DNA of 64,000 bases from Pisolithus tinctorius (Eukaryota > Basidiomycota > Agaricomycetes > Boletales > Pisolithaceae): positions 5,890,001 through 5,954,000 of the forward strand of contig JANFAH010000002.1 of NCBI GenBank assembly GCA_024663395.1, given 5' to 3'. This document shows, piece after piece, positions 24,178 through 37,530 of the stretch. Positions within the stretch are counted from its first letter, which is position 1, and each line of letters begins with the position of its first letter. Under the pieces are notes generated by a model. The model made no database searches and was not told the DNA's origin. It saw only the letters and a program-made list of their open reading frames with translations. Made by a program: the position numbers and the translations under genes.

Positions 24178-25078
24178 ATGTCCTCCCAGTTCCAGAGAAA
24201 AACCCCCCAGCCCACCCCTGGTCACTCTTATGACTACTCCCAGGTTGCTGATGATGACCCAGTCATCCTTACAGATGACTTGATGGACACTGAACATGAG
24301 AAGGCAGTGGAGAAGGCACATCAGTGAGAGGAGGCAGAGAAGAAGGAGCAAGAGCATGAGGTGGAGCACAAGGCCAAGTGGGAGGAGGCATGACTGAAGG
24401 CAGAGCAGAGGCAGAGAGAGGAGGAAGAGGTCTGGAGAAAGAAAGCAGCCAAGGAGGAGGAGGAGCAAAGGAAGAAGGTGGCAGAGGAAGAGGCTGCATG
24501 CCAGTGACAGAGAGAGTCCATGGAGTGGGCTCAGTGGAGTATTATGAGTCAGGCAGAACTGACTTGTAGGCTTTTTTTTTTACAGGCTATGTGGCATGGT
24601 TTATGATATCAACACTGCCCAGAGGGTCTCTGGGACCTCTGTGGTGGTGACTGCAACCAGGAGGCCCCTGTGCAACCACTGTATAGTGAGTCACATGGCA
24701 GGGTAGTGTGAGCAGGGGCAGGGCAAGGTGAAAGCCTGTGTGTCCTGCCAAAACAAGAAAAAGGTTTGCAGCTGGACACAGGAGGACATGGCAGCAGGGC
24801 CATCATGGAAGAGAGCAGGGATGGGGAGCTCCCAAGGGGAGAAGTGAAAACAGGTGCAAGGGAAGGGGAAAGAGAAAGTGGTGGTGACAGAGGATGTGGA
24901 TGACAAGCAGGAGGCAGGTGAAGAGCAGGAGGAGCCAGAAACACCATGGGAGGGCCCATTGGGGTGGGTGGAGTGGGAGAAGGAGTGGAGTTGGAGAAGG
25001 AATGGAGGCTTCAGGGTGCAGAGATGGAGGTGGCTGCACATGACAGGGTCACCTGAGCCTATGAGAGGATGGCAGCAG
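24178..25078 (+). pseudogene. Decayed coiled-coil / Cys-cluster protein
   Basis: Starts MSSQFQRKTPQPTPGHSYDY, then an acidic stretch (ADDDPVILTDD). A Glu/Lys/Arg-rich coiled coil (about 24310-24500) follows, and then a cysteine cluster with LCNHC and, further on, ACVSCQNKKKVCSW. The CxxCx6C half resembles part of a Zn2Cys6-type finger. The family looks like repeat-associated Agaricomycete proteins of unknown function. Several in-frame stops are TGA where an Arg is natural in a charged coil (near 24326, 24391 and 24506), as expected for CGA decay. A likely intron ends at TTTTACAG near 24585. The minus-strand frames here are Ser/Pro/Leu shadows. Confidence 0.45.
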
Positions 25079-25137
25079 TGATTGAATGGATGGTGGATGT
25101 GGCAGAGTGAATGGCTGACAAATTCAGTTTGTATCAA

Positions 25138-26928
25138 TGTCAGTCAAAGTGTGGTTCAGTGGTGTAAACCAACCAAAACCAACACAAAAGACAAAGAAAG
25201 TGAGTGGTGGTGTGCCTATGTGGTACCTAGGTGGTTGAAGGCCTTATTCAGGCATATTTTTGTGAGTTACAACACTCAAAGATGAGTGCTGAGGGTTGGG
25301 GGTGCTCCTGACAAAGAGGGAGCAAGAATGTGAGAGGATTGTGATGGGGTAGACTGCTGTCAGCCTACAGAAGGATGGATGATGACTTAATTTGATAGCC
25401 CAAGCTAATCTGAGCTCTGGGAGGACTTGGAGTGAAGCTGATTGATGATAGATGACAATAGGTGAAGTAGACAATAGTTAGATCCTTAATAAAGTCTCAA
25501 CTATTGAAGCTGATGAATGAATTACTGAGTGACAATGAAATGCAAGCAAGAGGGGCTCTCTGATGTCTTCTTTTTTTGGCTATCTAAGTACAGTGATTTA
25601 TATACAGTACAGGGGCATTGTCTATGGAAAACAAGGTGCAAACACTTGGTAAGTGATTGATAACTAATCAGTAAGGAATGTAAGTGGTGGGTAATCAACT
25701 TGGAAAGCATTGGTGAGCATTGGTAATGATAAATAAGCCAAAATACAAAGAATCAGTACACAAAGTCAAAAGACTAGTAAGTATTTGCAATAGGTGAGTG
25801 AAGGACAGTCAGAATATCAAAGTATGAGTCAAGCATTGTCAGAGACTGAGTAAGCACACTGGAATCACATTAGGGGGAGGCTGTGCATGCCATTTCTTGA
25901 TGGAATCACTTCTAGGCCAAGGTGGGATGACAGAGAGGCAGTGCTGATCTGATGCCAATATAGGTCATCCAAAAGGGGATGGCAGGTGTCAGGTGTCAAA
26001 AAGGGGTCAAGCTTCAGGGGTCTGTGGGGTGACAGGAGCATAGGGGATCACATTCCCCCCCCCCAACTGTCCTCTCAGTGAAGCAGATAAAAACTTCATG
26101 AATGAGACTCTGTGGGAAGAGAGGATGAAGAGGGAGTGTCTTCTGCTGTATCTTGCAACAAGAAGGCAAGATGTGCATCATACCCATCATGGATGTGATC
26201 AGGGAGAGTGGAGAACAGTAGATTATACTGTAGCTGTTGCAATTTTGGAAGAATGATGGATGAGATTGGTATGAAAACATTGCAGGGAGCAGGGAGGAAG
26301 GATCTGTATGCATCTTGGACTAGAGAGACTGAAATGACCACATAAGACCTTTCTAACCAAATGATAGACCTGAGGTGACCAAAGAATGTCCTCCTGGAGG
26401 TCATGCTGACAAAAAGAACATGCTGTCCAAGCTGGATGGGCTGAGGGGGGGTAGATGAGGATGCAATGTACCAGGACACTTCAGGATGGCAGCTAGTAGG
26501 AACTCCTGGTAAATATACATAGCCATGGTCCCTAGCAAAGGGGACAAGTGAAATGATTGATGTGGAGGTGGCTCTATCAGAAGAATTAGTGAAATGAGCA
26601 TCTGTTGGAGGGAGTGAAAGGATCCTTCCCAATTTTGGAAGGTAGGATTGCATGGCTGAGCACCATAAGCAAGTGTGGGAATGGTGTCAGTATCTGCAGA
26701 AATGGAGGAGATATGTTGAAACTGGGATGCTGTACACAGGTGCTAAGAATTTTTATGGGTGCTTAACTCACTTCCTTCTCTTTTCTTTGGCATTGACCAC
26801 TTGTTCTTGTGTGAAGGATGACTGCCAATGTTCCTGGCTGTCTTTCTACACATTAGGGCTCTAGTCTTTCATCTCCATTCATCAGCAATATCCATGTCCA
26901 CATCACCAAACACCTTCAGTGTGTGACA
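25138..26928 (-). mobile_element. Family X LTR-like unit, copy 3 (old)
   Basis: Homologous end to end to the two 1,850-bp units at 41057-42906 and 54789-56638. The ends are TGTCACACACTGAAGG and CTTTGACTGACA on the minus strand. It has lost almost all CpGs that the other two still carry, so it is older. The ORF corresponding to the 219-codon frame of the other copies survives as about 185 codons (26096-26653). Confidence 0.8.
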
Positions 26929-27269
26929 ATGAAGCTTCATATCATTGGTGGAGAGCTGCAAGTGGAACTACAGGCTCTGAAATTTGCAGCTGTGTTGACG
27001 AAGGAGACAAGAGAGTGGAGCACAGCAAGTCAGTCAGAGGTGCAGTTGGAGCTGTAGACAGAGTGGAGGGTGTCAGATCCAGAGCAGAGGTCACAACAGA
27101 GGGTGACAGAGGTGCCTGGGGTGTCAGCATTCCCTGCAATGGTGGTTTGAATGATATACTGCCCAGTACCCAGTCAATCAACAGAAGGAAGGGTGTCAAT
27201 GCTCTATGCCCCTTGTTCCAAACAATACACATATCACACAGGTTTGCATCCCTCCACTGATGAGGTCTT
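26929..27269. other. No gene seen
   Basis: Short frames on both strands, none recognised. Confidence 0.3.
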
Positions 27270-27609
27270 GGTAACCCTAGGCATGTGAGTTGCTCAAGTC
27301 CAGGTCATATTCAAGCTTCCTGATTACTTTGGTAACTATCTGCATCCCCTTGTCTACATTGAATGGTTTACAGTGCTCCACCACCATGGTCCTGCCTCCA
27401 GTCTGTACGTTGTCACTCATTCAACATGTCATCATTGCCCAAATGTGGCAATCATCAGTGCCAACTGTATTGTACACATGTGCCACCTGCAAGTGCAATG
27501 TAGGAAGGAGATCAATGCAGACTGGTCAGTGGACAACATGCTGCTCAGGGCTGCAGCATTTCATATGAATTCTTACATCAACTTAGATATGTTTGTCACA
27601 TTGGAGTAG
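27270..27609 (+). pseudogene. C-terminal fragment of a large DNA-transposon protein
   Basis: The frame reads VIFKLPDYF, HPLVYIEWFTVLHHHG, then SANCIVHMCHLQVQCRKEI and NSYINLDMFVTLE. This is the pattern I know from the C-terminal region of Plavaka-like proteins of Agaricomycetes (VIFKLP, YIEWFTP, CHLIPKFG, FxVNxFINLDMF). No other part is seen nearby. CpG-free and isolated, so a dead fragment. Family assignment moderate to low. Confidence 0.4.
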
Positions 27610-28446
27610 TTTTTGTTTCTATCATTGTGGTGGGCAGCCCTACAAGTCAATCAATGTGCAATTCAATATATGGAATGACTACATAGACTACTGTAGCTCT
27701 GGAGGGCTTTATGTTGTACTGCCATGCTGGTGAATCCATGATGGTTGTATGACAGTCTACTGCCTGATATGACAGATGTGTTGTACTCCCCATCTCAAAA
27801 TGACATGTCAATAGTGCAACAGAGTGTGTGCCTGAGACAACCTAGCACAATGAAGCCTATGGGTGACAGTGTACCTTAGTGGCTATGCTACATATCAAAG
27901 TAATTTTCCTGATGTACACTTCAACACTCCATTTAGAGCAAACATTGAAAGGGCTTTTGGAGTCACTCCATTGAGTGCCAGTGAAGTGAAACACCTGCTC
28001 TCCAATTTCTTTTACCCATTTTTGTGTATTGACTAGTTTTATCCCCTGTAAAGTTCAGTTTCCCCTTTTTACAAAATGACACTAATAAGCTGTACCCTTT
28101 CCAGTTACACTCCTCTGTCTCATCTTCAAGATAACATCAAAATCAAGAATTTTGATCCCCCCTAATATCATATCCATACATTTGTCACCCCCAAATCCAG
28201 TGACTGTTACAAAAAGTAGGTTCAGTTCATCTAGTTGGTGACATTGTGACAAACCTATGGTCAAAACAGGACAGTGGTTACAACAAACTTGAAGAAGTGT
28301 AGGAAAACTGAAGGTGTACCTCAAAAACAAAAGATGTGTCATAGGTGGTCAATGGTCAAGCAGCTCCAACAGTAGATTCAAATTCAACATTGATTTTGGG
28401 TGCCAAAGCTACAGGTAGCTGCTACTTGTAGATAGATTAGAATAAC
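27610..28446. other. No gene seen
   Basis: CpG-depleted, only short frames. The right border of this block is sharp: CpG returns at 28447 at the 3' end of the Iml2-like gene. Confidence 0.35.
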
Positions 28447-28492
28447 ACGTTCCAAGATCATCCATAATCCATCTAATTCAACGCAGGTATGC

Positions 28493-31400
28493 TCACATTC
28501 CGAGCTGCTTCATCTTGATATCGATCTCCTCACGCAACATCACGATCCGACTATCCAACTGCGACGAGAAGTCCGTTCCTCGCTTGCACAACAAACGAGC
28601 GCGCGCAAGACTGACCTTGGCACTCTTGGTCGTGCGTTTCCAAACTTCCAGGGTCGTATCACCTTCCGCAGGATCCCCCGTCCTCCCTGCGTTAGATCTG
28701 CATTCACCTTCCTTCATTTCCAGCACAGCTAGCTCAAACTGGGTCGCCCCACCCACCCAACTATTAACATCCACGTTCTGATAGTGCTTCAGGGCATCGT
28801 GGAGGAACCTCCGCGCACCGGCGTAGTCACCCAACGTCCGATGCAAGATTCCCAAAATAAGTGAACGCACCGCTAATTCGTCTGGCGTGTCCAGGTCTAG
28901 AACCATCCCTGAACGACGCATGCCAGATGGGGGTGTCATGTACTCGGTCTGTATGTCCATAGGCGGTGTGAGCGCAGTCAACTCTTCGATATGCGCCAAG
29001 GCCGTTTCCTTGTCGGCATGTGCATGCGTATTCCACGCTATACCGGAAATAACATCAGTTGCCCATTCGGAATCTCTACCGCCATTACCGACCGATAGCA
29101 AGTTCTACGGAGACGTAACTCGGTTAGTGGGTTCATCCCATCCAATACATGACATCTCCAATTCACCTTCTGCAGGGCTTATCTTCATAGATTCTGCGAA
29201 TCGCGTTGGGTCTCCGCCCCGACGAGCATGCTTCTCCTTGTAAAACGCAACTATTGAGTATGATCAGGCTTTGGGCGAAACGAGAATCGGACAACGTACG
29301 TTTCTTCTCGATGAATATTTCGGTAGACATGTTCCTACTTCTTCGTTTTTCTAAGACTGCCGAGAGTTCATCGAACAGTCTTTGAGCCTTGTCAAACTGT
29401 CCGACAGATACGTAGCACCCTGTAGGATGTTACTATCTACTCAGCATGTAGCCAAAGAGGACACACCAGCGGCGAGGAAGCGATATGTTACGCGATTCCT
29501 GAAATGCACAAAAAATCCGGGTCAAACTACGAAAGCAAGGTAATAAATGATCCCACCCACCAATTGTTCATCTTTGTGACGTCCGTAAACACCTGCGCAC
29601 TTTCTTCATATCGTCGACACTGAAAGAATGTCCATGCCAACTCAAAGGCCAGCTACTCGCCACATACGGCACAGGGAATACTCAGTCTTGGGTGTACTCA
29701 CGCAGAAAGAAAGGGTGCGACGCGTACCAACGCATCAATTTGCGGTAATGAGTTTTGCCGTAAGCCGTCTTGAAGTGTAACGATAGCCCCCCCTGGGTCA
29801 CCTGTTATCCGTTGAATCTTGGCCTGTGATGGTGTCTCCATGATGAAAATAGATGATATCGACGAGTCCGCTGACATACTTTGTTGAGTATGCACCAAGA
29901 CCACTTAGGATGTCGCTGCAATAGCCTGGTAAAAATACGGTCAGAGCCAGGGGAACAACACATACATAAGAGAGATACATACCTCCTTACGATGCCGCTA
30001 TATTGAGCTATGATGTGCTTCTCATCCGCTTGATATCCGGACGCGAGTAACAGGGCACCGTAGTATGTCATCAACACCAACCTAATGTATGCACGCAGTC
30101 AATCCACATGCAAACGATTTATAAGAACTATCTCATGAGTTTTCCGTGCCTTCAGCTCCACTCAAACGTTCCGGCTGAAATGAAACAATGGGAGGAACTG
30201 ACCCCGCAAAGACGGCGTGTACATCTGTGTATGCAGCAGACACCGCAAGCGCTTTAAGCGCCAATTGCCTATCATGGCTATACCCAAGAAACCCGACCAC
30301 GTTCCTATACCCCACAGCGTATAAGTGTCAGCGAGCCATTAGTGCGATCCATCCAATCCACTCAGTGCCCATCAACGTTGTACATCTCGATGCAAATGCA
30401 TACCTTATCTTCGCAGGTAACAAAGACAAGACAAGACTGGACATTCCGTACCCTGAGGAAGAATGCGAGCTTCCTTAGAGGAAACAAAATCGAAAATAAC
30501 GAAAGAATTCCTACCAAACGCTGCGCCTGACAATATGAGTTCTTCGACAGGACCATTGGCAGGGTTGGTGATGGTACCGAGAACAGGCATGAGCTTAGTC
30601 GGGGAACCGAGTCCTCTCCACCGAGCAAGGAATCCAGACGTTCGAACAGGGATAGCAGGGGTCGTCTCAGCACATTGCAAATTTGCCTCTGAAGGTTGGC
30701 GGGATGCTGAAGGTGTGGGTTGGCTTGGCGTTGCATATGCATCTAGCCCGTTAGGGTACAGTGTTTTGAATAACCTGGTGTCTTTATAAATATTCTACGG
30801 TGATCGACGAAGTCGGGAGGACTTGCTTTTTGAATTTAGAGTGTGCACTGGAAGAGAGGCAAGGTATAAGGATAGAAGACGGACGGAAGACAGACTAAAG
30901 GGCTTGCCTGTTAAATTCATATCTAGAGGAATTTCAGCATGAGCCGTGTGACCCATGGCCAAAGAGCGAACACTGACAAACACTGGAGATACCCCTTAAA
31001 CGATTCGCTGTGTGCCGTAAGTAAGTGCAACGATAAGCTTGCTTGCTGGATGGGTCCGGGAGGAGAGGAAGATGTATGAGTGATGAATACCACGTACGAG
31101 AGTGCGTGAGTCATCCCGAGGAAAACAATGGTGTCAGTGTGGAAGACCTCCCATTCGATGCCCGGTTGGAAACGATGGCTCGAGGTGGATGATTTAGCAA
31201 ACTTCATTTGTTCCCTCGCGTCTCGTTCGGCGAGAGTCAAGTTCTTCATGGCATCCCCGATGAGTTCGGGCTTCGCAGGGGGGGTTGAGCCCGAGTTCTT
31301 GTCAGTCAGGGGGATAGACTGGACGAACCTCCATGCCCAGTACAGCTTTCAGAATTGAACATACGCCGAGTCCCAGGAGGTGGAATGGTGAACTCTCCTG

Positions 31401-31511
31401 CCCCTCCGCGGAAAAAACCTCGAGGGCGGCTTCCAGCTCGTTTGCAAATAGCAAGTCGAGACAGCGTGTGAGGAGACGGAGCATCTCTTCAGTGTCCAGT
31501 GCAAGGGGCAT
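28493..31511 (-). CDS. Iml2/TTC39-like TPR protein
   Basis: Minus-strand gene with about ten exons; ATG at 31509-31511, stop at 28493. The N-terminus has [16 protein letters not shown] then [19 protein letters not shown], the usual start of the Iml2/TTC39 (DUF3808) family. Next come [27 protein letters not shown] and [10 protein letters not shown], a linker, and LILSGAAFG. Then [57 protein letters not shown] and C-terminal TPR helices ([38 protein letters not shown]). Yeast Iml2 is at the mitochondrial outer membrane and linked to lipid droplets and clearance of protein inclusions; whether this copy acts so is inference. CpG is normal throughout although repeats flank it on both sides, and no unavoidable break is seen. 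Confidence 0.85.
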
Positions 31512-32051
31512 CTCTGCTATTGATTACGACCAAGTTCAAGCCACTCTGCCAATTGAAACTCCGCTCGGAACACAGGAAGAGGCCTGAGGCATAGCTCAGC
31601 CACTTGTGCAATTGTTGCCATGTATAATGAGATTAGTCACCTCGTTTACAAGGTCACTCCACCCCAAAACTCATACACTTTTTTGATTGCCCACAAATAT
31701 CATGTTTTGATCCTCAGCTCTGTACTCTGCATCTTTGCACCTCCATACTACTACCACTGTGATGGTGCAATGTGGCAAGACAGTTGCCCACAAGCATACA
31801 GGGTGACTGACATCATAGTAGTCTTGCTGACTACCTGACATTCCTTGTCCAACTACATGCATTGAGGCAAAGTTTGCTATCTGATGCTGACAACTAATTG
31901 CAGGACATTTAATCTCCCCCCAAGATGTGCAGCAAGAGGGGTCCCCCCTCAAAACATAGGTGTGTATTTATTAGTGGCACTTACAGTGACACTGGAATGG
32001 CCATGCTCAGGCTGTGGACTCCCTAGAAACATGTGGAACAACATGAGTAGA

Positions 32052-32594
32052 TGTCATGACCATGACATTGGCATAGCCCTTAACACCTGCTCTGCCCTCT
32101 TCCACACCCTGGGAACTTCCCTCCACCCTCTCCCAATGCATTCCTGTGCTCTTTCAACCCTTCTGACCTGTTCTGACCAAGCTCTGCTCAGAGCCACATG
32201 ACTACCACTGCCCACCTTCCAACCACCTCTGCTCACCTCCACTCTCAGGCCTTCACCTGTGCCTCCTCTGAGACCTTTGGTCAGCATGGTGGGATGTTGG
32301 TCTTGCTGCCCAGCATGCCAGCTATGGTTTCACCATTGTGTCAGCTTCTCTCCATTCTTCCACTGTTGGTATATACCCCCTCCCCTCTCACTGTAGTAGT
32401 TCCCTTGTCTCAGATGAGGCCCCTGTTGTACTCACCCTTCATCCCTTGTTTCAGAGGTACTGCTGACCCTTTATACATTTATTGGTTTGCATTCTACATT
32501 GCCCTGCCCTTGAGCTACATCACATATAATGCTATGCAGTACTCCAATGTATTTGGTACAAATATTGACAATAAAGTCCCTACTGTTATGCTCT
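32052..32594 (+). repeat. LTR-like repeat Q, copy a
   Basis: Starts TGTCATGACCATGACA. Contains a TATA-like CACATATAATGC near 32520 and AATAAAGTCCC near 32570. The same order occurs in copy b (32655-33140), which starts with the same 16 bp. Looks like promoter plus polyadenylation region of a retroelement LTR. No internal region identified. Confidence 0.5.
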
Positions 32595-32654
32595 GATGCA
32601 GTGGCTTCATCAAATGGATGACATGAAGAGAAGGAGGGACACACTATAGGCCAA

Positions 32655-33140
32655 TGTCATGACCATGACACCGATGTAAGCCCCTAACACCTACTCCACC
32701 CTCCTCCAACATGTTCCCACGCTTCTCTGCCCTCCTCTGACGTGTTTCCACACTCCTCCGACCCTCCTGACACATCTCCACACCTCTCCGAGGTCCCCTG
32801 TCCATGTTCTGACCAACTCCACTCAATTCTGCCCTAAGGTTGGTCATGTGGGCTGTCAGACTTGTGGCCCTGCATTCTAGATAGGGTTCTGCCCTCATGT
32901 TGGTTTTCTCCATTCTTCCACTCTTTTGGTATTTACCCTCTTTTCCTTGTTGTAGTAGTTTCCTTGTCTCAGTTAAGGTCCCCATTGTCCCTACCCTCTA
33001 TCCCTTGTGTTGGAGGGACTACTAACCCATTATACACTTATTGGTCTACATTCTGCACTGCACTGCCCTTGACCTACATCATATATAAGGCCATGTAGTA
33101 CTCTGATGTAGGTAGTACAAATATTGAATAAAGTCCCCAC
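32655..33140 (+). repeat. LTR-like repeat Q, copy b
   Basis: Direct repeat of 32052-32594, with CATATATAAGG near 33083 and AATAAAGTCCCC near 33127. Retains several CpGs (32739-32800), so it is younger than its neighbours. The following 200 bp (33130-33330) is repeated again at about 34030-34230 (words AGGGGGCAGC and CTAGCTGAACCCAA). Confidence 0.5.
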
Positions 33141-34600
33141 CTTCGACTCCCTCTCAGTCCCCTCTGGAGTTTTGTCTCCACTTCCTCTGAGTCCACTCCA
33201 CCTCTGAAATACAAGGGCTGAGCTCGCACAAGGGGGCAGCACACTAGCTGAACCCAATGCCCTCTCATCTGACCTCCAACCTCAGCCTCCAAAGCTTCCC
33301 TCCATACCCCTCTGCTCACTGTTTGTTGAATATCTCGCCACCCAGTGGTCAGATTTGCTTCGGACTTTGACCACTGTACTCCACAGCCCAACCCGCTCCA
33401 ACTCTGCCCTAAGAGGAAGCCAGGGGTGTTGTCTGACTTTGACAGCCAAACTTGTTGTAACCCCTATGGATCCTCTACTGACTCTGACTTCCATAGATTC
33501 CCTCTGTTAGGAGTATACACCCAACATGAGAGAATCAAGAAGAGAGAGTATATTGGAGGGGATTTGCAAGGTAGTGAAAAACTAGGGATACAAAGTATCA
33601 TACTTCTAACTACTGTATATACCTCCTCATGGAGGGTGCACAATATCTCTGTAGGTAGTAATTGCTGCAGACAGTAAGCAATGAAATAGGAATGAGTCAT
33701 CATGACTCAACAGAAGGGGGAACAAGGCTCAAACTGGCTCTGCAATCAGACATGTGCAGTGAGGGGGCAGTGGAGTTATGGACATGAAGCATGCTAAACA
33801 TACTGTACAAGGGTAAATGAAGACAGGACTGGGGAAACATACAAGGGATCAATCAAAGTGCAGCCAGGGGGCTACATGACTCTCCTAAACCAGCAACCCT
33901 CTCCTCCATGGATGGGTTGAGACCCAGTCTGTGGCCCATATGGTGACAATGATCACTGCCACAACCTGGAAGCCCAGACACATGAAAACATACATGTCAT
34001 GTGATCAAAAGCAGTAAGTTGGTGGCTTGAGTTGTAATGCCCACTTCCAATTCCCTCCAAGTCCCCTCCTTCAGAGTTTCACCTCCACCTCCCTAAGTTT
34101 GGTCTGCCTTTGAAATATGAGGGCAGAGCTCATGCAAGGGGGCAGTGCACTAGCTGAACCCAACACCCTCCCATCTGACCTCTGATCAACCTCCCACCTC
34201 AGACTCTGACCTCTGTTCCCAAAACTTTCCTCCAGCCTCTGCCCTGCCTTGTTCCTTGCATATCTCAACTCCTAGTGGTCAGATTCACATTGGACTTTGA
34301 CTGCTGTAACTCTGCAGCTCAGGCTGCTCCTATTTTCCTCCAAGAGATTCTCACTTGAAAGGCATGCCTGCAATAAGACTACCTGAGGTTTGGTGTGCAC
34401 CCCAAGGCTTCAAGCCCTTGTATTGTGGGCTGTACCCTAAAGGGTACTTATTACTACATCATGTACCTTGCTTTTTACACACATATCACTGTAAAACTTG
34501 TAAAGTAACCTTTATCTCTACATCTTACAAGTGTAAATACCATATGGTACACTTCACCTGTATGAGCCTGAGAAAAATCCCAACCAGCCCTTACAATTTC
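33141..34600. other. Unassigned repeat sequence
   Basis: Holds the two related 200-bp tracts at 33130-33330 and 34030-34230. Otherwise only short frames. Confidence 0.3.
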
Positions 34601-34603
34601 ACT

Positions 34604-34812
34604 TCAGTCACCCCCCCCCCCCCAGGGGACCTATTAGGTTCATATGTATATTCTTATAGATGTATCCACCTAATAGGTGTTGACCACCTGAGTATTCCCA
34701 GTCACTGCTGGAGATTCCCCAGGCCCTGGAGATTCTGCAGAGCAAGGTTGGATTATTACATCTATAACAGAGTGCCTGGGGTCCAAATGGGGCTTTCCCC
34801 AGTGGGTTAACA
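34604..34812 (+). repeat. Inverted repeat arm, pairs with 38311-38497
   Basis: Contains GGACCTATTAGGTTCATATG and CACCTAATAGGTGTTGACCA, and near its end TGGGGTCCAAATGGGGC. The reverse complement of the whole tract is found at 38311-38497 with modest divergence. Confidence 0.7.
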
Positions 34813-35114
34813 GACCTATTTCCTGTGAATCCATAGGCACCAACTTTGAGCAAACCTGTTCTTTCTCCAGCACCATGCCTGGGGACTCCAGGCTGGCCAT
34901 TGAATTCTCTTAGCATAGTGCTGATCACAAGTGTTTTGTGTGTCACTGCTGCCTATGCCTTCACCCAACTTCCTAATTAGGAAGTCATGCTGTGAAGTCC
35001 TTTTTTCTATGTTAGAGAGCAATAGTACTACTATTCTAGAGCATGAAAACCACTTGTACTGTTTCTTATTTATAAATGCCTTGACATATGACAGCTGATG
35101 GCCCTCAAATTCCA

Positions 35115-36297
35115 ACTGTATCTTGGAGTAAAGAGACAATGTGGCAACTTGTTTCTGAAATTGAGAAGCCAGCCAATCTAAAGGTTCTCTTTGGTATCAA
35201 GGAAAATCCCAGTGATGTAATTCCATCTTTTATTTGAGGGAGACTGGCTAACTTGACCTGCAGAGAAAAACTGGGGACCACAAGATTGCTGTCCATCAGG
35301 CCATTGCACAGACTCTTATACCAGAGGTTGCCAATGTCTGCTGGCATACTGCTGGTGATCATATCAAGAAGATGATGTGGTGAGTGTTTTCACAAATGTC
35401 TGTGTCTTGCTGACATGATTTCCACTAGGTTGAAGGACTGCTATGTCAACCTTGCTGCCAAGCTCAAGCAGACTGGTGGCAGTGTGGGGAGTTGGATCTC
35501 CCTACACTACTTCATGTGCAAGAAGATTGGTCACATGGGGGAGCCACACTTACTGAACCAGATCAGGCAGTTTTGTGATCCCTGAGTTGCATTCTAGAGC
35601 TGTGCTTGCTGTGATCATTGATTCACAGCCCTTTGAGCCACATGGCCAGTTGTGCATGCTTGTCAACATAGCTCTGTTGGGCCTGAACAGCCCTCAATGG
35701 GCTGGGCTTGTGCTCTACAAGGTCCTTACCAGTACTTCCCTGTTTTGCTTTGTGCATGTCACTCTTACTTGGCACACTACTCAGAACCTGGTCAGGTCTT
35801 TTCCTTCACTGCTGTCTTGTCAGGGCCTCTCCCTGTAGGTTGACATCACTTGAGACTGTTACCCTGAGTTTGCTTGTTCCTACCCCATAGACCCTTCTGC
35901 TCCCATTATACTATTTAGTTAGGAGGTACTGTACAGGAAGGGCACCTTTTGGCAGACACCACTTGGAATTTATTTTGGAGAAATCTCTGTATACATAACA
36001 TCTAAAACCTCTTGTGATGACTTTGACACCCATTATCCCTTGTCTCTCACCTACCTGTCTCCTCTTGCTCTCAAGCTAGTCTAGGTTCCCTCAGGATGAC
36101 CCTAGGCAGACTTGTCAACTTGCCTACAGCCTACTCATTTCTTAACAGGGAGAGATTCTGCTCCCCATAGCAGAGTCAAGGATGGGGAAGATCCTGACAC
36201 TGAGGAGAACCCTGATGTCTTCATGGATTCTTACATCCCTGTCAAGGGCCCTGATGAGAATACTCCAGGGTCAGCCTGTAATGGTTTTGGTGAGTGA
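35115..36297 (+). pseudogene. Decayed Myb/SANT-like protein fragment
   Basis: WSKETMWQLVSEIEKPANLKV and LFGIKE near 35115-35220 resemble the start of fungal Myb/SANT-like, repeat-associated proteins. RLKDCYVNLAAKLKQTGG (from 35430) follows the likely intron 35379-35429 (GTGAGT to CACTAG). Near 36190-36290, NPDVFMDSYIPVKGPDENTP matches the 'YIP..GPDE' segment of the same type. A TGA near 35236 interrupts it. Function unknown; clearly dead. Confidence 0.35.
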
Positions 36298-36299
36298 TT

Positions 36300-36791
36300 A
36301 TTTGTTGATTTTGTTTTTCACTGAAGGATATATACAAATTTTAGAGAGTCTTACAAAGCAGTGGAAATTCTTTCCCAACTGTCACTGAATTGGGACCACT
36401 CACACAAATATCAACCCCCTTGCATTGACTACAGGTGTTAGCCCTAGTGGACACAGAGTCACTTGGATGCAACCAGTGTTAGATGAAAATATTGACCCCA
36501 TCCTCTTGGTGCAGTCACAACCAGTGGCAGTGGGCTGAAAGCACTCTGGTGGTCCTCACACTGTGCATAGCACCCCCACTCCCCCCCCCTTCACAACTTT
36601 CTGCAGTGCACTGACATGCAAAGAAGTGATGCATGCAATGTCCTCCAGGGTTGCACCATATTGCACATTTAGGATGAAATGGAAGTTAGCACAAGCTCAA
36701 ACAATCTAGAGGAAAGAGGGAGTTACAGCATCTGACCAGTGACACAAATAACACAAAGATACATCAGTGTCTATCCCTAGGACATAGCTGA
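36300..36791. other. No gene seen
   Basis: CpG-depleted; short frames only. Confidence 0.3.
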
Positions 36792-37530
36792 GTGGGTGGG
36801 AGAATCCCCAGCATTGCCTGGAGAATCTCCAGCATTCCTTGGAGAATCCCCAAAGTGGGTGGGGGAATCCATAGCATTGCCTGGAGATTCCCCAGGTGTC
36901 ATGACTGTGTGTTCATCCTAAGTCTCTGCTCACTCTGCACCCTACTCCACCAGTCATTCACTCACCCTGCACTAACTCTGCCCATCCAGTACCATTTATG
37001 AGCCTTCTCCACTCTGCCTGCTGTCAGACTTGTACTGATCTACCATCAGACCATGCAGACTGCTCTCCAGGAGGTCATGTGACCATCCTTCAGCCTTCCC
37101 CTTGACACTGCACAGTCAGGTACTCTGCAGCATGTGCACCTCATGGTTCAGAGCCTAGGCTGTTTCCTTTTTGGTTTGTTCTGTGTTACCCATTGTATGT
37201 TCTCTGTCTACCCTTCATTTGTCATCTGGGACATTTTACTTGAAAATTTATAAGTCTCTACATGTCAGTTCCAATTCTGGTTATTGTAGTGCACAAGCTA
37301 AGCCTGATGCCCTCACTCCATTCTGCCTCTGTCTCAGTGGACTTTGTTCCTGCTGATCCTCTGCTAGTTGGAGTTCTGTTTGTCTTTGCTTCTGCACCTC
37401 TCCCCAGACCCCATTAAGCATTGGAGTTGGTTGGAGTAGGCCTGGACTTGACACCAGAGTGAGTTGGAGAATCCCCAGCATTCCTTGGAGAATCCTCAGA
37501 GTGGGTGGGAGAATTCCCAGTATAATTCCC
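36792..37530. repeat. Short tandem array split by an LTR
   Basis: Units with the words GGAGAATCCCCAGCATT and CCTGGAGAATCTCC occur at 36792-36896 and again at 37454-37530. The family R unit 36897-37453 sits between them. Confidence 0.65.
36897..37453 (+). mobile_element. Family R LTR-like repeat, copy 2
   Basis: Begins TGTCATGACTGTGTG and ends GGACTTGACA (TG to CA). Flanks CCAGG on the left and CCAGA on the right suggest a 5-bp duplication with one change. It lacks about 190 bp present in copy 1. Inserted in a tandem array, which makes its limits clear. Probably a solo LTR. Confidence 0.6.

Noticed and set aside
24127..25137. Long minus-strand Ser/Pro/Leu-rich frames as a gene
   Set aside because: They are shadows of the Glu/Lys-rich coding strand of the decayed coiled-coil gene.
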